Shown here: positions 45,277 to 53,198 of the stretch, one piece after another | Layout: each line of letters starts with the position of its first letter | Numbering within the stretch: the first letter of the stretch is position 1 | Made by a program: the position numbers and the translations under genes | Notes under the pieces: model-generated | Database searches by the model: none | Seen by the model: the letters and a program-made list of their open reading frames with translations, nothing else | Told to the model about the DNA's origin: nothing | Origin: Salinibacterium sp. SWN167 | Lineage (GTDB): Bacteria > Actinomycetota > Actinomycetes > Actinomycetales > Microbacteriaceae | Assembly (NCBI RefSeq): GCF_015864665.1 | Contig: NZ_JADYWU010000001.1 | Coordinates: 1,488,001 to 1,552,000, forward strand | Length of the DNA: 64,000 nt | Reading direction: 5' to 3'

Positions 45277-45993
45277 TTATTCGCTGTCGTGATGTTCCAT
45301 ATGGCGTTGCTGAGAGCGGTGCAATAGTTTTTTGGCGACAAACGTGATGATGGCAAGCGCCGCCACAACGGCGACGAAAATATACCCCGCGTAATGCAAC
45401 TGATCGAGGAGCTCCCGAAAGCTGCCAGCAGTGAGCGCGCCGACGGAGACGTAGCCGATTGACCAGATGCTGGTGGCAGGAACGGTCCACGCCATGAACG
45501 TGCGGTAACGCATGGTGCTCATGCCGACCGTTACCGGAATCAACGAGTGCAGCACGGGCAGAAAGCGGGAGATGAATACCGCGATACCGCCGCGGCGCCC
45601 AAGATAACGTTCGGCCTGAACCCAGTGCTGCTCGCCAATGCGCTTGCCGAGCTTCGAGTGCCTGATCTTTGGGCCGAAGAAGCGCCCAAGCGCGAACCCG
45701 ACGCTCTCACCGATGAGGGCACCAACGATTACGACCGCGATGAGGATGGCACCCTCAAGAACGCTGCCCACTGCTGAGCTGGCGACTAAGACCACGGTAT
45801 CGCCGGGCACGAGCAGCCCGACCAAGATCGAGGTCTCGAGCATGATCGCGACGCCCGCAAGGATGGTGCGCAGCACCGGATCAACCGACTGCACGGTGTC
45901 AAGAATGTAGCTCAGCGCATCGTTGACCCATTGGCCGATATCAACGCCGGCAGCGACGACTGCGGTGTTGAGGGCAAGGTAAGCAGGATCCAC
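45277..45993 (-). CDS. DedA-family membrane protein
   Basis: 238 residues with five or six hydrophobic segments. Family hallmarks are present: an acidic residue in the helix ETSILVGLLVPGDT, GALIGESVGFALGRFFG and FISRFLPVLHSLIPVTVG. DedA proteins are thought to scramble phospholipids such as undecaprenyl phosphate. GTG start six bases after TAGGCT, probably leaderless. Confidence 0.92.
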   Translation of the reverse strand: MDPAYLALNTAVVAAGVDIGQWVNDALSYILDTVQSVDPVLRTILAGVAIMLETSILVGLLVPGDTVVLVASSAVGSVLEGAILIAVVIVGALIGESVGFALGRFFGPKIRHSKLGKRIGEQHWVQAERYLGRRGGIAVFISRFLPVLHSLIPVTVGMSTMRYRTFMAWTVPATSIWSIGYVSVGALTAGSFRELLDQLHYAGYIFVAVVAALAIITFVAKKLLHRSQQRHMEHHDSE

Positions 45994-45999
45994 AGAATC

Positions 46000-46005
46000 A
46001 GCCTA
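46000..46005 (-). promoter_or_regulatory. -10 box (TAGGCT) of leaderless DedA gene
   Basis: Minus-strand TAGGCT ends six bases before the GTG at 45993. Confidence 0.6.
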
Positions 46006-46030
46006 GCGAGCCAAGCCGAAAGCAGACTGG

Positions 46031-46795
46031 CTATATGGTGCGAGCGAGGGCTACGAGCCGGGTGCGCCACTGCGCGAGACGGCCAGGCTTCTCCGCAACA
46101 GCTGGCCCTTCAACCCACTCGGAGACGATACGGATGCCGTGCAGAGCATTCACTACCCACACCTCGGTTTCGGCGAGTTCGGCCGGAGTCACGGCTTCTT
46201 CGTGGGTGTCGAGCCCGAGCGCCCGCGCCAGCGTGAGCACGCTGCGGGCGGTCACGCTGTCTACGCGGAGGAACTCCGCCGGGGGACCGCAGAGAATTTC
46301 GCCGCGCCACCACAAAATCGCACTGTACGCACCCTCGATAACGAAGCCTTCGTCGGTGAGAATGATCGCTTCGTCGGCGCCGTGAGCGCGAGCGCCAACC
46401 TGCAAGGCTCCGAGGGCGGGAATGTCCGGCCCTTTGACGCTGGGCTGGCTCCGAGGATCCTCCCCCGTGAAACTGATCGCCTTCGCTGAGCGGCGCAATT
46501 CGGGGTTGGCGCGCAAGCGCAGAAAGAGCTCGGCTCCGCGAAGCTCGACGCGCGGAAACCAGGCGCCAGCGCGGGGGAGAGCCGCGATCGCAGCCGTGAA
46601 GAATTTTGCAGCAGTTTCTTGCTGGGCAGCGGGCACGGCATCCAAGAATCGTTGCTGGTGAAGATTGAGGGCGAGCACTTTGCCGGAGTCGACGAGCCAC
46701 GAATCGGCGACTGTCATGGGGGTTTCGGGCACGTCGTCGGGGGAAATTTCGAGGAGTTGGTCGTTCTGCCACCGGTAAATTGCGTCCGCACTCAT
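46031..46795 (-). CDS. pabC: Aminotransferase class IV, probable aminodeoxychorismate lyase
   Basis: 254-residue PLP-dependent fold-type IV protein. The probable PLP lysine is in SQPSVKGPDI, and the EGAYSAILWW segment matches the E-x-x-x-S-x-I pattern of the family; the C-terminal part has VNALHGIRIV. Next to pabB, it probably makes 4-aminobenzoate from aminodeoxychorismate. A branched-chain or D-amino acid transaminase is the alternative. It is divergent from pabB with 11 bp between start codons. Confidence 0.85.
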   Translation of the reverse strand: MSADAIYRWQNDQLLEISPDDVPETPMTVADSWLVDSGKVLALNLHQQRFLDAVPAAQQETAAKFFTAAIAALPRAGAWFPRVELRGAELFLRLRANPELRRSAKAISFTGEDPRSQPSVKGPDIPALGALQVGARAHGADEAIILTDEGFVIEGAYSAILWWRGEILCGPPAEFLRVDSVTARSVLTLARALGLDTHEEAVTPAELAETEVWVVNALHGIRIVSEWVEGPAVAEKPGRLAQWRTRLVALARTI

Positions 46796-46807
46796 AGGCT
46801 TAGGTTA
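46795..46807. promoter_or_regulatory. Overlapping leaderless promoters of pabC and pabB
   Basis: TAGGCT on + (46795-46800) lies six bases before the pabB ATG, and TAACCT on - (46807-46802) lies six bases before the pabC ATG. Each box takes its first base from the other gene's start codon. Confidence 0.6.
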
Positions 46808-48204
46808 TGCGCTCTCGCGTTCTCATTGCTGACCTGCCGCGCTGGGTCGACCCCGCGGCGGTGTTTAGCGAACTCCTGAAGAGTGCCGATAGTGCGGCAG
46901 GCGCAATCTGGCTCGACAGCGGAGTGAGCGCGACGACCGGTCGCAGCTACCTTGCGCTCTCGCAGCGCGCCGTGCTCAGCACTGACCTCACGGAACCCGT
47001 TTTCGACTGGATGCAGCGCGAGTTCGCCGTGCCCGACGTCGATGTGTCTTCCGCACCAGAGGGTTTCTGTCTCGGCTGGGTTGGCTGGCTCGGCTACGAA
47101 CTGCGGGGCGAGTCGCTCGGCGTTCCCATCACTCAACCAGCCGAGACCCCGGATGCCGCCTGGCTGTGGGTAGACCGCGCTCTGGTGTTCGACCACACGT
47201 CTCAGTCGCTCAGCCTGTTCGCTCTCGGCGAGAGCTGGACATCGGAGCTCGCGCAGTGGCGCGACGACATGGCGGCGCTTGTTGCCGCGGCGGGTGAAGC
47301 AGACCATCCCGCGGTGCCGGTAGTGCCTGCAACCGCACCGCAGGCACACTCACCACGCTCCGCGACACCGCCGCCGAGCGCCATCTGGCGCGATTCCGAT
47401 GCTGACTATCTCGCCATGATCGCAGCCTGCCAGAGCGCAATAACTGAGGGCGATGCCTACCAGTTGTGTCTCACGACGAGTGTGCACGTCGATGAGGTCG
47501 CTGATCCTGCGGGCACTTATCTGGCGCTCCGCGCCGCGAACCCGAGCCACCATGGCGGATTTATGCGGGTGGGGGAGACCGCGCTGCTGAGTTCGACTCC
47601 CGAGCAGTTTCTCTCTATCGACCCGAGCGGGCTAATCGAGACTAAGCCAATTAAGGGCACGCGCGGCCGCGGCTCCGACCAGAGTGACGACGACCGGCTC
47701 GCCGCCGAGCTACTCGCGAGCGACAAAGAACGCGCCGAAAACCTCATGATTGTTGATCTCATGCGCAACGACCTTGGTCGCGTCTGTGAGGTCGGCTCGG
47801 TGACGGTGCCGAAGCTGTTCGACGTAGAAAGTTATGCGACCGTGCACCAGCTGGTGAGCACCATCCGGGGTCAATTGCGGCCTGATGTGAGCGCTGTCGA
47901 TGCCATCAGGGCGTCGTTTCCGGCTGGATCGATGACGGGAGCGCCCAAACATTCGGCGACGCTCATTCTCGATTCTCTTGAGCGTGCCCCGCGCGGCATC
48001 TACTCGGGCGTCTTTGGGTACGTGGGGCTTGACGGTTCCGTTGACCTTGCTATGGTCATCCGCTCCATCGTGATGGATGCCCGAGGTTCCACGATCGGCG
48101 CCGGCGGTGGCATCACGGCTCTCTCGGTGCCAGCGGAGGAGCTGGCCGAGGTCAAGTTGAAGGCGGCTGCACTGCTACGAGTGCTCGGTGTTCCGGCCGA
48201 CTGA
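46807..48204 (+). CDS. pabB: Aminodeoxychorismate synthase component I / chorismate-binding enzyme
   Basis: 465 residues. The C-terminal chorismate-binding domain holds IKGTRGRG, the conserved SFPAGSMTGAPK and GIYSGVFGYVG motifs. The N-terminal domain is less conserved. Converts chorismate and ammonia to aminodeoxychorismate for folate synthesis, consistent with the divergent pabC and with folC in the same window. The amidotransferase subunit (pabA) is not present here. Anthranilate synthase is the alternative. Confidence 0.9.
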   Translation: MRSRVLIADLPRWVDPAAVFSELLKSADSAAGAIWLDSGVSATTGRSYLALSQRAVLSTDLTEPVFDWMQREFAVPDVDVSSAPEGFCLGWVGWLGYELRGESLGVPITQPAETPDAAWLWVDRALVFDHTSQSLSLFALGESWTSELAQWRDDMAALVAAAGEADHPAVPVVPATAPQAHSPRSATPPPSAIWRDSDADYLAMIAACQSAITEGDAYQLCLTTSVHVDEVADPAGTYLALRAANPSHHGGFMRVGETALLSSTPEQFLSIDPSGLIETKPIKGTRGRGSDQSDDDRLAAELLASDKERAENLMIVDLMRNDLGRVCEVGSVTVPKLFDVESYATVHQLVSTIRGQLRPDVSAVDAIRASFPAGSMTGAPKHSATLILDSLERAPRGIYSGVFGYVGLDGSVDLAMVIRSIVMDARGSTIGAGGGITALSVPAEELAEVKLKAAALLRVLGVPAD

Positions 48205-48379
48205 GCGGCCGCGCATCCGCTCTCAACCACAGCGAACCACCGGTCTACCGTGGGGCTGTGTACTGTGAGAGACGTCAACTCATAGACAATGGAATTGCCC
48301 GACACTTTTTGGCCCCCTCGAGCGCGGCCGTGAGTTGGGTAATCTTAGATCTTCCCTGTAACGAATTGAGAGTGTTTAC

Positions 48380-50986
48380 GTGACTGAGCAGCCCAACTTT
48401 GCTGGTGCACACGATGACCGCGATGGTGCCTCGGACTACGATGTAGCCGCCATCCACGCCAAGTGGCAAGCCAAGTGGGAAGAGCTTAAGCCGTTCGCGA
48501 CGAGCGACCCGGAAGACAAGCGTCCGCGCAAGTACATTCTTGACATGTTCCCGTACCCCTCGGGCGATCTGCACATGGGTCATGCCGAGGCGTATGCCTT
48601 TGGTGACATCGCGGCACGCTACTGGCGTCAGCGTGGTTTCAACGTTCTGCACCCCATCGGCTGGGACTCCTTCGGTCTCCCCGCCGAGAACGCCGCCATC
48701 GAGCGCGGTATCGACCCTCGTGGCTGGACGTACGACAACATCGATCAGCAGAAGAAGAGCATGAAGCTCTATGGCGTTTCCTTTGACTGGGATCGCGTTC
48801 TGCACACGAGCGACCCCGAGTACTACAAGTGGAACCAGTGGCTGTTCCTCAAGATGTACGAAAAAGGTCTCGCGTACCGCAAGGATTCCTGGGTCAACTG
48901 GGACCCGGTAGATCAGACTGTTCTCGCGAACGAGCAGGTTCTGGCTGATGGCACGTCCGAGCGTTCCGGCGCCGTCGTTGTCAAGAAGAAGCTCACGCAG
49001 TGGTACTTGAAGATCACCGACTACGCCGACCGTCTGCTCGACGACCTCAACCAGCTTGAGGGCGCCTGGCCGTCGAAGGTTCTTACGATGCAGCGCAACT
49101 GGATAGGCCGCTCGGTCGGTGCGGATGTCGACTTCGAGATCGAAGGTCGTGACGGTAAGGTTACGGTCTTCACCACGCGCCCCGACACCCTCTACGGTGT
49201 GACCTTCTTGGTCGTCGCCCCTGACGGTGACTTGGCTGCTGAACTTGTGGAGAACGCCAGTGACGATGTGAAGGCGTCGTTTGCGAGCTACCTTGAGCAG
49301 ACCCAGAAGCAGACTGAGATCGAGCGCAAGGATGCCGGTCGGGAGAAGACTGGTATTCCTCTCGATCGCTTTGCCATCAACCCGGTCACGGGCGAGCGCA
49401 TCCCGATCTGGGCTGCCGACTATGTTCTGGCTGATTACGGTCATGGCGCGGTCATGGCTGTGCCTGCCCACGACCAGCGCGACCTTGAGTTTGCGATCAA
49501 GTTCGACCTGCCGGTGCGTGTCGTACTCGACACAAATGCGCCGATCACTGGCCTGATTCCCGTTCTCGAGCTCGATGAAAACGGCATGGCTATCCTCCCC
49601 GATGACCTGCCGCCGCTGAACCCGCGCGAGACGGGTAAGTCGCTGCAGGGCGATGGCCGCATGATCAACTCGGGCCCTCTCGATGGTCTGAGCAAGAACA
49701 ATGCGATCAAGAAGATCGTGGAGCAGCTTGAGGCTGCTGGCACCGGTCGTGCTGCAAAGACGTACCGTCTGCGCGACTGGCTGATCAGCCGTCAGCGCTT
49801 CTGGGGAACCCCCATCCCGATCATCCACGGTTCGGATGGCGAGCTGATTCCGGTTCCCTTCGACCAGCTGCCTGTTGAACTGCCGTCGACGGAGGGTCTC
49901 GACCTGAAGCCGAAGGGCAAGTCGCCTCTCGCCGCAGCCGAAGACTGGATCAACGTTGAAGACCCGCGCGATGGCAGCCCTGCCCTTCGCGACGCTGACA
50001 CGATGGACACGTTTGTGGACAGCTCGTGGTACTTTTTGCGGTTCTTGTCGCCGAATGACTCTGAGCAGGCCTTCGACCCGGCAGAAGCAGAAAAGTGGGC
50101 TCCGGTTGACCAGTATGTCGGTGGCGTTGAGCACGCGATCTTGCACTTGCTGTATTCGCGCTTCATCACCAAGGTGCTCTTCGACCTCGGCTACGTCAGC
50201 TTCACCGAGCCCTTCAGCGCGTTGCTGAACCAGGGCATGGTGCTCTCTGAGGGCAAGAAGATGTCGAAGCGCAGCCGCAAGGCTGTCACGTTCTCTGGCG
50301 AAATCGCCGAGCACGGTGCCGACGCTCTGCGACTGACGTTGGCCTTCGCTGGCCCGCCTGAGGAGAACATCAACTGGGAAGACGTGTCGCCTGCGGCATC
50401 ACACAAGTTCCTGGCTCGCGCGTTCCGTGTCGTGCGGGATGTCACGAGTGCTCCCGAGATCGAGTGGAAGACCGGCGACACCACGCTGCGTCGCGCCACC
50501 CACCGCTTCCTCGCCGATGGCCCTGGTCTCGCCGAGTCGCTGAAGTTCAACGTGCTCGTCGCTCGCATCATGGACCTCGTCAACGTGACGCGCAAGACGA
50601 TCGACACCGGTGCCGGCGGCGGCGACGCTGCAGTGCGCGAGGCTGCCGAAGTCATCACCATCGCGCTCAGCCTGTTCGCGCCCCACACGGCAGAAGAGAT
50701 GTGGGAGAAGCTCGGCTACGAGCCCACCGTTGCACTCGCCGGCTGGCGCAAGGCCGACCCGTCTCTCCTCGTTGAGGACTCGGTCACGGCCGTGGTTCAG
50801 GTGGATGGCAAGGTGCGTGACCGCCTCGAAGTCTCGCCCAAGATCGATGGTGCCGATCTCGAAGCCCTCGCCATGGCGTCCGAAGCGGTCAAGCGCATCG
50901 TCGGCGACCGCGAGATCGTTAAGGTCATCGTGCGTGCTCCCAAGATCGTGAACATCGCGACTCGTCAACAGCCGACCGAAGGCTAA
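48380..50986 (+). CDS. leuS: Leucyl-tRNA synthetase
   Basis: 868 residues. HMGH (65-68) represents the HIGH motif, preceded by FPYPSGDL. The CP1 editing domain has [12 protein letters not shown] and the [12 protein letters not shown] segment. The KMSKS loop reads KMSKR (627-631). The C-terminal anticodon domain and the last domain ([13 protein letters not shown]) are intact. GTG start after GAGAG. The last eleven codons and the terminator recur 1,560 bp downstream (see the direct repeats). Confidence 0.97.
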   Translation: MTEQPNFAGAHDDRDGASDYDVAAIHAKWQAKWEELKPFATSDPEDKRPRKYILDMFPYPSGDLHMGHAEAYAFGDIAARYWRQRGFNVLHPIGWDSFGLPAENAAIERGIDPRGWTYDNIDQQKKSMKLYGVSFDWDRVLHTSDPEYYKWNQWLFLKMYEKGLAYRKDSWVNWDPVDQTVLANEQVLADGTSERSGAVVVKKKLTQWYLKITDYADRLLDDLNQLEGAWPSKVLTMQRNWIGRSVGADVDFEIEGRDGKVTVFTTRPDTLYGVTFLVVAPDGDLAAELVENASDDVKASFASYLEQTQKQTEIERKDAGREKTGIPLDRFAINPVTGERIPIWAADYVLADYGHGAVMAVPAHDQRDLEFAIKFDLPVRVVLDTNAPITGLIPVLELDENGMAILPDDLPPLNPRETGKSLQGDGRMINSGPLDGLSKNNAIKKIVEQLEAAGTGRAAKTYRLRDWLISRQRFWGTPIPIIHGSDGELIPVPFDQLPVELPSTEGLDLKPKGKSPLAAAEDWINVEDPRDGSPALRDADTMDTFVDSSWYFLRFLSPNDSEQAFDPAEAEKWAPVDQYVGGVEHAILHLLYSRFITKVLFDLGYVSFTEPFSALLNQGMVLSEGKKMSKRSRKAVTFSGEIAEHGADALRLTLAFAGPPEENINWEDVSPAASHKFLARAFRVVRDVTSAPEIEWKTGDTTLRRATHRFLADGPGLAESLKFNVLVARIMDLVNVTRKTIDTGAGGGDAAVREAAEVITIALSLFAPHTAEEMWEKLGYEPTVALAGWRKADPSLLVEDSVTAVVQVDGKVRDRLEVSPKIDGADLEALAMASEAVKRIVGDREIVKVIVRAPKIVNIATRQQPTEG

Positions 50987-51065
50987 AAAGCTCCACACTT
51001 ACCGCTAAGCGCGTCCCGAGAAATCGGGGCGCGTTTAGTTTTTGGGGGTGGAAGAGTTTGAGCAG
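50955..51065 (+). repeat. Direct repeat copy 1: leuS 3' end, terminator, comEA start
   Basis: 111 bases align without gaps to 52515-52625 with 97 identities by hand count. Contains the last leuS codons, the terminator, the TAGTTT box and the first six codons of comEA. Confidence 0.9.
51005..51043 (+). terminator. leuS terminator
   Basis: 15-bp stem (51005-51019 with 51024-51038) closed by a GAAA tetraloop and followed by TTTTT. Confidence 0.9.
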
Positions 51066-51146
51066 ATCCTGCGGAAGCACATCTTTGCGCCGTGCGGTGC
51101 CGCTGGTCTAAAATTCAACTATGACTCAGGTATCCCTTTGCGTTAG
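51048..51146 (+). pseudogene. Remnant comEA 5' end
   Basis: GTG preceded by TAGTTT at six bases, as in the real comEA. The first six codons (VEEFEQ) equal those of comEA, then the sequence departs and the frame ends at 51144-51146 after 32 codons. Best read as a beheaded copy left by the event that inserted the downstream gene. Confidence 0.55.
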
Positions 51147-51190
51147 CAACGCCGAGGTGCAAACAGAGGAAAACAGAGTTCACGTGATCG

Positions 51191-52513
51191 GTGCTGAAAG
51201 AGCGCGGGGCACGCTTGGTTGTTGAGTTTTTGAAGCGTGGAACACTAGCAGCCCTTGGCGCCTTCATTCCCAGCGCTCAGCCGGCGATCATCCTCGCGAT
51301 TCTCTTCGCCGCGTACGGCACTGAGGTGCAAACTGCAGTCGGGCTCTCCGCTACCTTCGTCGGCGTAGGACTTGTGTCTTCTGCCGGCTTCGCTATTCAC
51401 GCAGTCTTCGCATTCACTGGGCGATCGCTTGATGATCGCGAATCGTATCTGCGCGAGGTTTCCGTCGAATTCAGACTGGCTGCGGTCGCTGCTGGGTTAA
51501 CGCTTCTGGGAGCTGTTGTTGTGGGAGTCGTCGTGTCGCTTTCGCTCGCAGACAGCGGCGAGCTTTTCCGCAATTACTGGTTTGCCTCGCTCACCTCGCT
51601 CATTTTGCTCCCTTTTAGTGCAACCCTGAGCGGAATTTTCCAAGCGCAGAATCGCGATGGCGAGAATTTGGTGCTGACTCTTGCGGCGGCAGGAGTGCTG
51701 GTTTTCGCAGCAGCCGGACTCGCTTTCACTAATGTGTCGCCGCAGGTATTCGTTGTCGGGCTCGGAATGACATCGTCGGCGGTCAGCGTTGCGAACGTCC
51801 TTTATCGAACACGGAGGGTTACTCCTATCTATTCGTTCACGCTCCGTCAGTTGACATTCGGCTGGGTGCTAGATGGTGCGTTCATTCGCTCGGCGTTGAG
51901 AGCACTTCCAGGACGGGTTCGTGGGGCGTTGGATGGCGTCATTCTTATGACCGTTTTTTCCGTCGCCGCAACTATTGCCGCGCGCAACTCCGCTGCAGAC
52001 GGTGCCATCGTGCTTGCTGTCGTCGCGATCCTTCGAATGATCGTGATTCCGCTCAAACAGTATGGGCTCGTTGGCGGCCGACTCATCAGGCAAAGATCGA
52101 AGAGTAATGCTGAAAAGAATCGCTTGTTGTGGCGGCTGATTGCGGTGACGAGCGTATGCCTGCTGGTGTGTTCAGTTGTCTTAGTCGGCTTAGGCGCATT
52201 TACCCCGTATCTTGGCGCAATCCCCACAGTGGTTATCGCGGCCATGGCATTCCAGCTGTTGCTTGAACCGATAACTGGTTTCGCCCTCGGGGCGCAGAAA
52301 GTGTTGGACTCGCCAGGGTTCGGATTGGGCTCTCTGGCGGTGATCAGCGTGGGATTGACCTTGCCAGCATTATTTCTTATCTCCTTTTGGGGAGAAGCAA
52401 CAGCAGAGGCGGTGTGGTTGACCGTTGTCTCAGCGCGCTTTATCTATTTTCTGGTTCTGCTGGCGCGAGTGGTGCATCCGTACCGTCCGCTTCAGATCTC
52501 GGGAACGACTTAG
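51191..52513 (+). CDS. Polytopic membrane protein, flippase-like (MOP superfamily?)
   Basis: 440 residues with about 12 hydrophobic helices. The opening FLKRGTLAALGAF followed by AAYGTEVQTAVGLSATFVGVG resembles polysaccharide flippases or MATE-type proteins, but no diagnostic motif was found, so the name is tentative. GTG start with a weak upstream site. It is bracketed by the 111-bp repeats and no related polysaccharide genes are nearby. Six lines sampled by eye were mostly 53-65% GC, slightly lower than neighbours. It is likely an acquired gene. Confidence 0.65.
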   Translation: MLKERGARLVVEFLKRGTLAALGAFIPSAQPAIILAILFAAYGTEVQTAVGLSATFVGVGLVSSAGFAIHAVFAFTGRSLDDRESYLREVSVEFRLAAVAAGLTLLGAVVVGVVVSLSLADSGELFRNYWFASLTSLILLPFSATLSGIFQAQNRDGENLVLTLAAAGVLVFAAAGLAFTNVSPQVFVVGLGMTSSAVSVANVLYRTRRVTPIYSFTLRQLTFGWVLDGAFIRSALRALPGRVRGALDGVILMTVFSVAATIAARNSAADGAIVLAVVAILRMIVIPLKQYGLVGGRLIRQRSKSNAEKNRLLWRLIAVTSVCLLVCSVVLVGLGAFTPYLGAIPTVVIAAMAFQLLLEPITGFALGAQKVLDSPGFGLGSLAVISVGLTLPALFLISFWGEATAEAVWLTVVSARFIYFLVLLARVVHPYRPLQISGTT

Positions 52514-52564
52514 CTCGCGACTCGTCAACAGCCCGCCGAAGGCTAAGACACTCCACACGTTCGA

Positions 52565-52598
52565 CTAAGCGCGCTCCGAGCAATCGGGGCGCGCTTAG
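52565..52598 (+). terminator. Second copy of leuS terminator
   Basis: 15-bp stem (52565-52579 with 52584-52598) with a GCAA loop. Base changes relative to the first copy keep the pairing (T-G to C-G, C-G to T-G, G-T to G-C). Confidence 0.85.
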
Positions 52599-52601
52599 TT
52601 T
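52596..52601 (+). promoter_or_regulatory. -10 box (TAGTTT) of leaderless comEA
   Basis: TAGTTT lies six bases before GTG 52608 and overlaps the foot of the terminator stem and its T-run. Confidence 0.55.
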
Positions 52602-52607
52602 GTGGGG

Positions 52608-53198
52608 GTGGAAGAGTTTGAGCAGGCCCGTAAGGCTCGGCTGCGGGTGCGCGTTGGCGCTGTAATCGTGGTGGTGCTTGTCGCGCTCGGCTGTGCGATT
52701 CTCGCGACCGCACTCACGGGCAGCCCTACTGCGGTAGAGATTGCGCGTGGCGAAGTGGGCTCAGGCGACGACGCGTTCGTGGTGGAGTCGCCGGCTCTGT
52801 TCGTGCACGTTACGGGGGCGGTGGAGCGCCCGGGGCTCTTCGAATTGGCCGAAGGATCACGCGTAATCGACGCGATCGCTGCCGCTGGAGGCTTCACCGA
52901 GGGGGCTAACCCTGATCAGCTCAACCTCGCGCGCGTGCTGAGTGATGGAGAGCAGTTCGCAGTACCTGCCGATGGCGACGAGGCTGCTGCGGCTACGGCA
53001 TCCGATGGTCGAGTGAATCTGAACACCGCGGATGCCGCAGCCCTCGACACCCTGCCCCGTATCGGGCCGGCGATGGCCGCTCGTATTCTGGCTTGGCGTG
53101 AGGCAAATGGGCGCTTCGCGAGCATCGATGACCTGCGCAACGTCGCAGGAATTGGAGATGCCACGTTCGACGGACTTCGCGAATTGGTCACGATATGA
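52608..53198 (+). CDS. comEA: ComEA-like DNA-binding protein
   Basis: 196 residues: one N-terminal membrane helix (about 13-38), a SLBB-like domain (VHVTGAVERPGLFELAEGSRVIDA), a linker, and a C-terminal helix-hairpin-helix pair with VNLNTADAAALDTLPRIG and IGDATFDGLRELV. Binds double-stranded DNA outside the membrane for uptake. I chose GTG 52608 from the TAGTTT box; a GTG at 52602 is in frame. Overlaps comEC by 4 bp. Confidence 0.92.
   Translation: MEEFEQARKARLRVRVGAVIVVVLVALGCAILATALTGSPTAVEIARGEVGSGDDAFVVESPALFVHVTGAVERPGLFELAEGSRVIDAIAAAGGFTEGANPDQLNLARVLSDGEQFAVPADGDEAAAATASDGRVNLNTADAAALDTLPRIGPAMAARILAWREANGRFASIDDLRNVAGIGDATFDGLRELVTI

Larger units (their letters stand above)
52515..52625 (+). 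repeat. Direct repeat copy 2: leuS 3' end, terminator, comEA start
   Basis: Copy of 50955-51065 at an offset of 1,560 bp. It still spells the leuS C-terminus ATRQQPAEG plus stop although no leuS body precedes it; it follows directly on the flippase-like gene. Confidence 0.9.

Noticed and set aside
48275-50314. 679-codon open frame antisense to leuS
   Set aside because: Lies wholly over leuS, shows no protein-like domain and is a by-product of high-GC codon use; leuS motifs on the other strand are clear.
51191-52513. Insertion sequence
   Set aside because: The unit has no transposase and no terminal inverted repeats; the flanking repeats are host sequence (leuS tail and comEA head).
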